Below, piece by piece: positions 48,291 to 58,167 of a stretch of DNA of 64,000 nucleotides. The DNA comes from Liopterus haemorrhoidalis. Taxonomy: Eukaryota; Arthropoda; Insecta; Coleoptera; Dytiscidae. Both the position numbers and the translations under genes were made by a program. The stretch lies in assembly GCA_963971575.1 (NCBI GenBank), contig OZ020611.1, positions 226,106,260 through 226,170,259 of the forward strand, in the 5' to 3' direction. Position 1 is the stretch's first letter; every line of letters starts with the position of its first letter. The notes beneath the pieces were generated by a model. That model ran no database searches. It was given only the letters and a program-made list of their open reading frames with translations, and was not told the DNA's origin.

Positions 48291-48760
48291 TTTTTCAGAG
48301 TTAATCCCAGGAAATTTATGTGTCAAGTTGCCTACACAAAGTCCATCTCGATTTAAAGCCTTCAAAAATTGCTACATAAGCCCAAACTTGATATGCAAGG
48401 GTGGAAATCTAATTTTCTCTCTCTCAACCAAAGGTTCGTTGACAACATTTTGTTTTTCTTGAATTATGATATTTCTTAATGGAAATCACCCAATTTCTGC
48501 TAACCCAGTGCTGGTCCTTAGCTCTGCTGTCTCAAAGACATAAAAAGCAAGGATATTTTGTATATCCACTTTGCTGTCCAAGGAGGAAGTTTACCGTTTT
48601 TAGCTAAAAAACTAAAATCAATTAGTCTGTATCTCAAAAACTAGAGCTGCTACGAAAAAGAATCAGGTATTTTTGGAATGAGCACATCAAAAATATCCAA
48701 ATTCAGTTCTTACTTTTCCGGCACCAAGAAAAAAAAAATATGTTGTTGGGCAGTGTAATA
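48291..48760 (-). pseudogene. relic of a repetitive arthropod protein family
   Basis: Three frames contain pieces in order: CFLCLWDSRAKDQHWVSRNW, then RKTKCCQRTF, IRFPPLHIKFGLM, and FLKALNRDGLC, THKFPGINSEKLKARIF. I recognise these as the FLCLWDSRA...PPLHIKLGLMKQFVKAL...FP.....K.K.GIF family, often found as multi-copy hypothetical proteins in arthropod genomes. Its function is not known to me. Stops and frameshifts show this copy is dead. Confidence 0.5.
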
Positions 48761-49614
48761 GAACAAATATTTAAATTGTTCAATGTTTAAAAATAGACTG
48801 TATATCAATATCTTAAGAGATTTTCTTGTAACATTCCCAAAAAATTGAACAGACCAACCCGAAAAATTCCTAAAATCATTACTGTATATTTGAATGCATT
48901 ATAAAAGCTCGCATAACCCAATTTAAATCCCAATAACAACATAACCAAAACCATAAAGATACTATATAAAACCTCTCTTAAAAAGCACGCAATTTTCGTT
49001 CCCAACCCACGATCATCTAAAGCCATCATCATTTAAGATTCCCCACAACGTTCTTAAAGACAATGGGCTATTGTATACCCCCTGTTGCGGCCCTGGACAT
49101 GTAAAAGGCCTCTACAAACATGTTATGACAAGCACATTTCGGATCGACTTTTTTCATTGAATATTTTTTTGTTGAAAAAGGAAGTTACCCCGTCAGTATA
49201 TTTACATTTAATGACTAGCCGTTGATATTATTTATTGTCTTAAGTCGTGGGTGGATTTGTGTGGTCTATTCTTGGAATTTTTATGGTAAAATTTTATCAT
49301 TTTATACACCTACAGATCGAATTATCGAAGAGAAACTTGCAAATTAATAAGTAGATGGTATTGCTGGTTTTGTTTTGACAACACGAGACATGTACTTATG
49401 GTAATGATAAATGTTTTTGTTTTGGGCATATTTACATGTGTAGTACACTTAATCATTTCTTTAACTCTGACAATATCGGAGTTTCAATCGGGGTTTCGGA
49501 CCCGAAAGAATAGAGAGAGTAAAAATGTTTCGCAACTCTGTGTCACGTGATTCTGGCCAGAAGCAATTTCCATTGATATATGTTAAACTGGAATGCAAAG
49601 ATATGATTCTTTGC

Positions 49615-49979
49615 ATTTTTAGGATTTTGTAGATATAACCAAAAAGGCCTTATAATGTTACTCATGTGTCTGCCTGTCTACCTGCCTGTCTCGGCGATTA
49701 GCCTCGTTGCAAAAATAGGCCGATGTAAAATAAATAAATAGCTAAAAAAAAAATTAATAAAAAATATATAAATAAAACAAATAAATAATAAATAAATAAA
49801 ACTGCCTGCCTGTCTGTGTGTCCGTCTGTCTGTCTATCTATCTGTCTGTCGGTCTGCATGTCTGTCTGTCGGTCTGCATGTCTGTCTGTCGGTCTGCCTG
49901 TCTGTCTGTCTGTGTATCTATCTGTCTGTATATCTGTATGTCGGTCTGCTTGTCTGTATGTCAGTCTACCTGTCTGTTC

Positions 49980-50021
<42 letters not shown>

Positions 50022-50420
50022 TTTGATGAAATTGTGGCCCAACGGCTGAACCTATAAAATTGAAATTTGATATGCTTGTACAACTCTTTGACCCACATAT
50101 AGGAAAACTATAGAGAGTTCAAAAAACACATAGCGGGAAAAACATAAACAAATATTTATTTACGAGAAAATAAATATACTACTATTTTTTAAAAGTTCAG
50201 TGCTACAATAAATGTAGCCCATTAATGCATAATCAAAAAAAAAAATAAAATGAAAAATCAAATATTTGTATGGAATTTTCGCTAAAAATTTTTTTCTCCA
50301 TCCAGATGTTCGTCTAAAAATCTGAAAAAATCTTAAAAAAATGATGTACACTGATGGGAACCGGAATAATTTAACAGGAATTTATGAATAGATCAGATTT
50401 TCGGAAAATTTTTTTCGGCA
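49615..50420. repeat. family B-related repeat with long (CTGT)n array
   Basis: Begins TTTTTAGGATTTTGTAGATA, then (CTGT)n with variants from 49801 to 50023, followed by CCAACGGCTGAACC, TTGAAATTTGATATGCTTGT, and further shared blocks to CCGGAATAATTTAACAGGAA. The same order as 60084-60560. Several frames of 61-114 codons on both strands are microsatellite translations. Confidence 0.7.
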
Positions 50421-51004
50421 AGTATTGTAATCGCGAAAAATTTCGATGACTAGATTTTGACTGATGACCACGTTTCATGGTCCAGGGAATCCACAAATCC
50501 GTATTTTCGAAGTGCCGTCTGTATGTGTGTTTGTCTGTAGATAACTTAGGAACGGTTCAACTTAGACAATTCGTTCTGGTACTAAAATTTCTTCTATCAA
50601 TTGGGAACCCTATTGGTTTTTATGAAGACCCGAAACCGGAAACGGAAGTTATTAAACATTAAATTTAAAAAATATTCGTAACTAGTAAACCAAGCTTTAA
50701 ACAAAAATTTGTACTTAGAGCATAATTTGATGTATTTTAAAGATTTGCCTATTTTTTTCTTTAATTTTTCTTTTTTTTATGATCGGGCAAGTCTAGCGGA
50801 GGTCTCCCTTTGCCACTGGTTTTTAATTTATTGTGTGATAGCGAAAGAAAGCTCTTAAGATATAGATTAAAGAAAAAAGTTTTTTTTTTATTCCTTTATT
50901 TTAACACGATTTTCGCTAAAAATGTGCTAAAAGAATCTTGTCTTGCACCTTATATCGCAAAGGGGTTAGTTTAAAAATCTGGAAAAAATCTTAGTAATGC
51001 ATAT
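50421..51004. repeat. family B-related sequence, target of the 51005 insertion
   Basis: Includes CGAAGTGCCGTCTGTATGTG at 50509-50528 and the AAAATCTGGAAAAAATCTTA block just before the hAT insertion. The block resumes after 51251 with TAATGTGAACCGGAATAG. Confidence 0.5.
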
Positions 51005-51243
51005 CAGTGGCGGGGCTAGCTCTTAAAATCTGGGGGGGGGGCAATAAAATTTTGAGTAAAATTTGGGGGGCCAGGAAATACTTTTTTATCGTTTACATAT
51101 GAAAATACAAGTAATGACCTAAAAAAAAGGTCCTCACTTCTAAAATATATTTTTTTCCCAAGCAATTCTAGAGGGACCAACTGGGAGCCATAGCAACTTT
51201 TAGGGGGGCCCGGCCCCTGGACCCCCTGCTAGTGCCGCCACTG
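51005..51243. mobile_element. hAT-type MITE (CAGTGGCGG ends)
   Basis: 239 bp with ends CAGTGGCGGGGCTAGC and, in complement, CAGTGGCGGCACTAGC. 8-bp duplication ATGCATAT/ATGCACAT (50997-51004 and 51244-51251). It interrupts a family B-related block. Confidence 0.85.
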
Positions 51244-51399
51244 ATGCACATTAATGTGAACCGGAATAGTAGTATAAGAATTTGATCATATTATATTTTT
51301 GGAAAAATTGCGATAGCTTCACTAGTACACTATGTTATGTAATGTAAGTTGCGTACCGTTCATGTGTGAAAGCTCCCTCCTATTATAATACGTCATGAA

Positions 51400-51721
51400 C
51401 AGGGTGACCAGATATCAGTTGAGGTAAACCCTGAGATTGAAAAAAAAAAGTTCTCACCTTCAAGATCCAAGTGATAAGCACAAAAAATATCCAAGTGATA
51501 AGCAAAAAAAAAAGATCCTTACCTCCAAAATCCAAGTGATGAGCAAACAAAGGTCCTCACCTCCAAAATCCAAGTGATGAGCAAACAAAGGTCCTCACCT
51601 CCAAAATCCAAGTGATGAGCAAAAAAAAGGTCTTCACTTCCAAAGTACAAAACCGGAGATTTTATAACAAAACCCGGAGACCTGGGACTCTGGCCTGAAA
51701 ACCTGAGACCTGGTCACCCTG
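51400..51721. mobile_element. hAT-type MITE with 40-bp minisatellite
   Basis: 322 bp with 12-bp ends CAGGGTGACCAG and perfect 8-bp duplication GTCATGAA (51392-51399 and 51722-51729). The middle consists of about five units with CTCCAAAATCCAAGTGATGA, GCAAA and GGTCCTCAC, the complement of the unit seen at 21727 and 62041. Confidence 0.9.
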
Positions 51722-51884
51722 GTCATGAATTGACCTATTGTTTGAATTATTTTTAATTTTTAAATATCAAAGCAGGCGCGCACACAAAAAATTAAAAGCT
51801 CTTAGTACTCAAATTAACGAATAAAAGTGATTATCAAGAAACTGTGAATTCTGATGTGATCATAGAAAAATAGTATATTATGTT

Positions 51885-51990
51885 ACTAGGAGTAGAACGC
51901 GCTCTTTTTTGTGCTGAGCTCAAATGTAGCTGCCGAGGCTTGCATATTGAGCGAAGCACAAAAAAGGCGTTCTACTCCGAGTGACATATA
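51885..51990. repeat. palindrome around TAGAACGC
   Basis: TTACTAGGAGTAGAACGCG and TTTTTTGTGCTGAGCTCAA are matched in complement by CGTTCTACTCCGAGTGAC and TTGAGCGAAGCACAAAAAA. Arms of about 45 bp with several differences. Confidence 0.6.
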
Positions 51991-52412
51991 CTATTTTTTC
52001 TTCAAGCGTAGGTATTAAAAATTTGCAACCATAAATACTTATGACTTTATAGTTTCAGATGCTATTGCTGCTAATTCCGGCAGTGTACATTGAATTGGTT
52101 GAGACATTTTTTAATATTTGATCATTATATTGTGTATTTTGTAACTAATCACAGAATAATAATAAAGTAACTCACTAATAACGTAACTAATTTCTGAATT
52201 CAATACAAACCACGCTAGAAACATATTAAATTGACAGATGTTTTGTTTATGGCGACTGCTGCCATCAGTGCCATCTGTTGATAACTATATGAACTATTTA
52301 CTAGTATAATAATGTACACATTATTTTACTAGTAAAAAAATGTATCATTTCTACCGAATGTATTGAACAATGTAATGTTAGCATTATAAACCGCTTGAAG
52401 AAAAAATATATT
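51988..52412. mobile_element. MITE with TTTTTTCTTCAAGCG ends
   Basis: Left TACTATTTTTTCTTCAAGCG; right, in complement, ATATATTTTTTCTTCAAGCG. About 425 bp, non-coding. The palindrome at 51885-51990 may be part of the same mobile unit. Confidence 0.5.
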
Positions 52413-52429
52413 GTCCTAGACACACAACA

Positions 52430-52510
52430 TTCTGTTGGCCTCTTTCACTTATTAAATACCTACAAAACCCTGAAATGTATGAATATTTACACGTATATCC
52501 TTTCATGTAT
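52430..52510. repeat. family B terminal fragment
   Basis: CTGTTGGCCTCTTTCACTTA then TAAATACCTACAAAACCCTG. Similar to 2016-2090 and 31215-31290. Confidence 0.6.
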
Positions 52511-53154
52511 ATCCAATATTCTGCGCTTCTTCTATGTACTGTAAATAACTGCACATAATATTTACTATCGTACTTGTTCTTGAAAGTCTATAATTATAAT
52601 TTAACAGATTTGATTACATAGATATAAATTATTCTTAGATAATTTTTATTTAAACGTGTCATAATAAACAATTTTGCAATCCTTCATTTCATATCTCAAT
52701 CCAATTTCTCCTTCCGTTTTAATTTAAATAAAATGAAATTGCACTATAAATCATAAATTAATTCCATTTAGTTTTTCATCCATTTGTAACATGTCGTGTG
52801 ACACATAAAGAGACAGAGGCGAACTCTAGTCTCTAGACTAGATACTACCAACTGCCCACCCTGTGTTCAGCTAACGGTCAAACTCGCCACAGGCTAACTA
52901 TGGTAATCACTGGTCGATCGCGTTAGGGCCTTTATTACTTAACATGAGCGCCTGAATATTCATCCCACAAGGGGCACAAAGATTAATAACCTAAATAGTT
53001 TACCATGAAAAAGATGTCATTTTCAATCTTTACTAGCGGCAGAAAGCGATACAAGCAGAGGATCAAAGACACAAAGTATGGTTACTTGAAAGAACCTACT
53101 ACGAGGTTTACTTTTCATGTTTTTACAAACGAACACTAGATGGCAACCCAGCAA
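52511..53154. other. intron stretch, no gene seen
   Basis: Around 52800-52960 the sequence is less AT-rich and not obviously repetitive, but no exon or RNA gene is recognisable. Confidence 0.45.
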
Positions 53155-53345
53155 ACATTTTTATACGGGCCAGAACTGTTGGAGCACATACTCCCCGGCA
53201 TTGAAAATAATGAGCCAGTACCCCGGTGTCCCCGTGGCTGTTAGCTGGCCCATTGGCGTATCAATTGCCGGCCCAGCAGCGGTAAAGTGCAAAATAATCG
53301 CATTAAATGCTGGTAAAGTACTTCGTATAGGAGGAGCGCGAAATA
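53155..53345. mobile_element. CCAGCAAACATT MITE, truncated by mariner
   Basis: Left arm of the family at 33442 (AACCCAGCAAACATTTTTAT) running to CGTATAGGAGGAGCGCGAAA, after which mariner sequence begins. The right arm is missing. Confidence 0.65.
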
Positions 53346-53349
53346 CAAA

Positions 53350-54190
53350 AAAAACATCAATGCTGTGCGCAAAATAATTGAAGAAAATCGTCATGTGACT
53401 TACCGTGAGATAGCGGCATCCTTTGGCATATCGCAGACAGCAATACATTCGATTTTTCATAAACATTTAGCTGTGCAAAAGATCTTTTCCCGATGGATTC
53501 TGCATAATTTGACCGAAGCTCAAAAAAGTCTCGTGTTGATTGGTGTAAGGTACTGCTAAAAAAATTCAACCTAGGCACTGCAAAATCCGTATACAACATC
53601 GTTACAGGTGACGAAACTTCGATTTATTCATATGAACTGGAAACTAAGCAATAATCCACTGTTTGGGTGTTCCAAAATAAACCGAAACCCACAAAAGTTG
53701 TTCATTCATGAAGCACTTCCAAGAAAAAAAAATCGCTTGTTTATTCGGTTTTACTGGACATGTCGCAACCTTTCCTTTAGAGGATCGGAGAACAGTTAAT
53801 GCTGAATGTCATACAAAAATTTGTTTGCCAGAAGTAATGGACAAAATCAGAAAATACAACCAAAAACGTCGCATCATTCTTCATCATGTCAATGCAAGCT
53901 CCCACACAGCGTGAAACCATAGATTATTTGAAGGAGGAAAACATCGAATGAATGTCTCATTGCCCGTATTCACCTGATTTATCCTAACAAATGCGTGGAC
54001 AGCGATTTTCATCACCTCAAGAATCTGTTGAAGCGTTCGATAACCATGTTTTTGAGATACCAACTTCAGAGTGGAAAAAATGTTTGGAGAATTGGTTTGA
54101 ACGCATGCAGAAGTATAAATCTTAAAGGCGATTATTTTGAAAAGCAATAAAACAGTTTGTTCAAAAAAAAAATTCTTTCATAGTTTTTGT
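53350..54190 (+). pseudogene. mariner transposase, nearly full-length but broken
   Basis: The + strand frames read in order RKIIEENRHVTYREIAASFG, ISQTAIHSIFHKHLAVQKI, then YNIVTGDETSIYSYELETKQ with the first aspartate, FGFTGHVATFPLEDRRTVNA, RRIILHHVNASSHTA (second region; the aspartate of the usual HDNA is replaced by V), HCPYSPDLS, and SEWKKCLENWFERMQKYKS. At least three frameshifts and several stops. The N-terminus and left terminus are lost at the junction with the MITE at 53345. Confidence 0.8.
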
Positions 54191-54331
54191 AAAAATTTAA
54201 TAGGTAGCCCTCGAATTACGTCAGTGCTCACCGATTAAAATTTATTCTATTTTTAAAATCACGTATATAATTTATATAATTTTTTTTTAAATTTAATTTT
54301 GATCATTAATACATGTAATTTCAACAAGTTT

Positions 54332-54412
54332 GTGGCCGCAATCGTTAAATCGTTTGAACTTACTGTTTGTCGCTACACAAGATCATGGACGTGAGTTCAA
54401 CTCCTGCTTATG
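54332..54412 (+). other. tRNA-like sequence outside family B copy 2
   Basis: TGTGGCCGCAATCGTTAAA resembles an A-box and GTGAGTTCAACTCCTG a B-box about 50 bases downstream. It lies about 70 bp to the left of the family B copy at 54484. Stems are poor, so not a functional tRNA call. Confidence 0.35.
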
Positions 54413-54483
54413 TCAAATAATTTGTGTAAAAAAATTTTATAAACCGGCTATAAACTGTAGGTGTCTTAATGTGTAAGCGTAAA

Positions 54484-55508
54484 AAATTGATGTGAAGTGT
54501 GAATTTTCACACATTTCTGGGTTTTGCAGGTATTTAGTAACTGAACGATGATTATTTGGGATGCCAAAACAAATTTTATGTCAAAATATTTTTTTATGAA
54601 TTTTAATTCGAATGCCTAATACCTTTATTTAAGTTTCTATATATATGCAGTATTTTTTTTATTTAGCAAATTTCATTAAGATTTTGAAAATTGCACCTAT
54701 GGCTTCCATTGGTTGCTTACATCATAAGTCCCGCCCTTTGATTTCGTCAAACATAGAATTAAATTATAATTTCAACACTTTCCACTGGTTATTAAATTTA
54801 CGCTTTTAAAAATTAAATGCAACATTTACCAAATATAACTAGAATTTTAACAAAATAATTTAAACAAAATAAAAATGCAAAAAAAAAACAAAAAATAAAA
54901 TCAACAGGATTCGAACCCTAGTTTGCAAGTTTCTTATAATATTAAGCGTACGACAAATCCAACCACGCGAGCTACTGTTCTGGTATGTTACACAACGTAT
55001 TAAATAGTTAACATATTTTAGTTAAAAACACAAAAAATGCGTTATTTTCCGAAAACATAATCTGATCAAAAATTCCTGTTGTACTATTCCGGTTCACACC
55101 AATGTACATTACTTAGAATTTTTTCAGATTTTTAGTTTAAATCATCTGGGCTACAGGGTGTGGGACAAAAAAATTTTTGCACAATTTTGGCAAAAATCGC
55201 ATCAAAATAATTTATTTTGCAAAAATAAAATTTTGATCGTTAATCCACGTACTAAGGGCTTTCATTTGATACCCTATTCAGAATTTTAAAAAAAAAATTT
55301 TTTTTCGATGAGCACATATTTGTTAATATTTTAGAGGGATATGTTTTAGTATTTTTCCTATGTGCGGGTCAAAGAGTTGTATAAGCATGCCAAATTTCAA
55401 CTCTCTAGGTTTAGCCGTTTGGCTACAATTTTTACCGAACAGACAGACAGACAGACGACAAAATGACGGTATAAGGGTTTTTTGGTCATACCTACAAAAC
55501 CCTAAAAA
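54484..55508 (-). mobile_element. tRNA-bearing 1-kb repeat (family B), copy 2
   Basis: Start, internal order, short (CAGA)n at 55438-55455 and end all agree with the copy at 14521. A different tRNA-like module is at 54901-54985. Confidence 0.75.
54901..54985 (-). other. tRNA-like module in family B copy 2, distinct type
   Basis: On the minus strand GTAGCTCGCGTGGTTGGA (A-box-like, TAGCTC...GTGG form) and TAGGGTTCGAATCCTGTTGA (B-box GGTTCGAATCC). The region between (CGTACGCTTAATATTATAAG) has no resemblance to the modules in copies 1 and 3. Confidence 0.6.
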
Positions 55509-56677
55509 ATGGACGAACTACTGATCATATTACTTCTGAACGTACACGTGTTGAAAATATAGTCATGAAACTTAGAAACAGGGGGCCTAGGCTCGCCTCT
55601 GGCTGCTGCGCCAATGATGATGATTCTATGTATTTAGAGCTTTCATTTGATAAACCAATATATTTTTTTTGACAACTAAACATTTATTGTATTTCCCGAG
55701 AGATGTGTTTTTTGAAGACTTTTTTCTGCATTGTAGGTCAAAGAGTTGCACAAAAATGCTAAATTTCAACTTTCTAGGTTTATCCGTATGGCCCTAATTT
55801 CTACCGAACATACAGACCGACATACAAATGAGAGACGGTGTAAGGGTTTCTTGCTCTTATCTATGAAACCCTAAAAATGAGAACGTGATTGTGAAAATAA
55901 TATCCCAGAAATGATGTTTGCCTGTTGACATGACAAACTACAACAAAATATTCTAAATTTATAATATTAATATATAAAAATATAAAATGATTCAGAGCAC
56001 GCTATGTTGCCGTAAAATGCTGTGAATTAATAAATTAATGTTTTATTAAATTAATGTAAAACAATTTTCGAAACTGTTTACATTACAAAGCAATTTAGAA
56101 AATTTAGTAATGTAATAAAACCATTATTAATATTTCAAAAACATTTCAGTAAAATGTAGTTCAGCTATTTTTGTCTGTACTTTCGATAAATAAATTAAAA
56201 ATAAAGTTTTTTTAGAGTAAATGCAGGACAATTCTTGAACATCAAAGTAACTTTTTCTCAAAATGAGATAGCTATTTTATCGTCGACGCAATATCCTAGA
56301 ACTCAAAAGACGCAACGAAATATAACGTTTGCTCCACAATTCTGTACGACTCGGATGCTTGAATCATGCCAACAGACTGAGAAGAAATTTTAGCGTTTTG
56401 AAATTTGGATGTACTCAGAATCAACTGGGGCAACCAAATCTCCTATCATTCGGGAAACGGCTTGCCAACCTGAGTTCATAATGGAAAAAAAAATTTGAAT
56501 ATTTCGGCCAAGCGCGTACCGGCTGGGGGGGGGGTCACGGGCTTGGTCAGACTGTTATAGTATACAGTGTCTGTAGTACCAAGTATCTCATTTGAATCCA
56601 GCAAGAATTGGAACCTCTAGCACTTTCCGAGAAATTCAACACACAAATGAAGATAACATTCCAGGACACACTGTATA
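55509..56677. repeat. repeat fragments and AT-rich intron
   Basis: 55660-55880 is a diverged relative of the family B (CAGA) end: GGTCAAAGAGTTGCACAAAA, AATTTCAACTTTCTAGGTTT, ACCGAACATACAGACCGACA, GGTGTAAGGGTTTCTTG. The remainder has no recognised feature. Confidence 0.5.
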
Positions 56678-57576
56678 CGAGGTCTGTTCAAAAAGTATCG
56701 CGAATTTTTCAAAAATTATTTATTTATTCATGAATATCTATTTTGTCGCCTTCAAATAATCCCCAACAGATATTATACACTTGTGCCAACGTTTTTTCCA
56801 ATCCTCGAAGCACTTGAAAAAATCATTTTTTGTGATCTTGTTCAGCTCTTCCTTCGATGCCGTCTTTATCTCCTCACTCGTAGCGTAGCGTCGTCCTTTC
56901 ATGGGCCTCTTTAGTTTCGGGAACAAGAAAAAGTCACAGGGGGCCAGATCTGGGGAATACGATGGCTGCGGCATTATTAGTGTGTTGTTTTTGGCCAAAA
57001 ATTCGCGCACAAGCAACGATGTGTGGGCTGGGGCGACCCGTCTCATGCCCAAATCATTGGTAAAAATCGAATGGCACGAGCCAATCGATATCTTTAGATC
57101 CTCAGCAACTTCTTTAACGGTGATTCGACGATTGGCCAATACTATTTTCTTCACTTCATCTATGTTTTCGTCTGTTGTTGACGTGCTCGGGCGTCCGGCA
57201 CGCTCTTCGTCGTCCACATCTTCTCGGCCCTCTGAGAACATTTTGTACCACCGATAAACGTTGCTTCGGTCCAAGGTAGCTTCACCATATACCACAGTCA
57301 ACATTCGGAATGCGTCCGCGCACCTAATTTTGTTTTTCACACAAAATTTGATACAGATTCTTTGATCCATTTTTTGGTATAGGCAAAAATCGAAGACGAG
57401 CCAAAACACGTGCAAGCAAAGCAACTGTCAAAAATTAACTGAACATTCAAAATGGCCGAACTTGTCGGCATAAGTGAGAGGCATGAGTAACAACATAACG
57501 CCACAAAAAAATCGAAAATCGAATATACGCAACCCGCGGAAATTAAAAATTCGCGATACTTTTTGAACAGACCTCG
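56678..57576 (-). mobile_element. mariner element with intact termini, internally deleted
   Basis: 899 bp. Inverted ends start CGAGGTCTGTTCAAAAAGTA and agree for about 32 bp. TA flanks both ends (56676-56677, 57577-57578). Full-length mariners are about 1.3 kb, so about 400 bp are missing. Confidence 0.9.
56738..57370 (-). CDS. mariner transposase, internally deleted but open
   Basis: 210 residues from MDQRICIKFCVKNKIRC; an upstream in-frame Met at 57424 would add 18 residues but the chosen start matches the family. The paired helix-turn-helix region is complete (ADAFRMLTVVYGEATLDRSN, EGREDVDDEERAGRPSTS, ITVKEVAEDLKISIGSCHSI). After LGMRRVA the protein jumps to PAHTSLLVREFL, removing the TGDE-type first aspartate and the aspartate of HDNAPAH. 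The third, in YSPDLAPCDFFLFPKLK, remains, as does the C-terminus (FKCFEDWKKRWHKCI). It cannot catalyse transposition but could still bind termini. The junction is in frame. Confidence 0.8.
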   Translation of the reverse strand: MDQRICIKFCVKNKIRCADAFRMLTVVYGEATLDRSNVYRWYKMFSEGREDVDDEERAGRPSTSTTDENIDEVKKIVLANRRITVKEVAEDLKISIGSCHSIFTNDLGMRRVAPAHTSLLVREFLAKNNTLIMPQPSYSPDLAPCDFFLFPKLKRPMKGRRYATSEEIKTASKEELNKITKNDFFKCFEDWKKRWHKCIISVGDYLKATK

Positions 57577-57859
57577 TATATGAAAGCCAATTATAAGTAT
57601 TAAATATTTTATATTAAGTCGAACCCTGAGCAGATTACACATTATCGAAAGGCGAAAATGACTTCCATGTTTTCTCTTTAAACGCGTAAAACCTTAAGTC
57701 ATTAAAAAATATTTTTGTTGGGCGACCATATCAAAAACAGTTTTTTTTTTATCATCTAGTACTAGCCAAAAAGTAAATATTTTTCGGACTAAGTTGATTC
57801 GCTTATTTTTTTGGCCGCTAGGTGCTAGCGCCGTCTATGGGTCATTTCTTAAGTTATTA

Positions 57860-58167
57860 GATCTCCATAGTCTTACGGAAACAACTGACAACCGAAGAAC
57901 ATCAACGTCATTATTAGCTGATGCCAGAGCAGATATATTAACACTAAAACATCACGTGGGTGGAAATCTTCAACTGTGGCGAAAGGCTATGTTAAAGACT
58001 CCATTTCAAGTAAAATAGCAATTGCTAATAAGATTCTAAAAGATAACAGCCACTCGTCAGACAATAACAAAGCTGGTACTAGTACTACTACTTGCACCAG
58101 CTCTACCAGTGCACATTTTGTTTCAAACTGTCAAAATAAAGAAAATATACAGAAGAATAATTTATAA
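57860..58167 (+). pseudogene. tyrosine-recombinase (Crypton-like) C-terminal fragment
   Basis: The first frame gives RRTSTSLLADARADILTLKH; after a one-base deletion near 57960 the next gives GWKSSTVAKGYVKDSISSKI. The family pattern is H..RR.SATLLA..GAD...LKRHGGWKS..VAEGY. This is the C-terminal catalytic region of Crypton-like and related eukaryotic tyrosine recombinases: RR and the Tyr in KGYV are present, while the His of the HxxR motif is not visible (TDNRR). A Ser/Thr-rich tail follows (NKAGTSTTTCTSSTSAHF). Confidence 0.55.

Noticed and set aside
49698..50057. Cysteine/serine-rich or Asp/Arg/Gln-rich frames of 75-114 codons
   Set aside because: All come from the (CTGT)n array read in both strands. 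The same explains 8015-8203 and 37414-37720.
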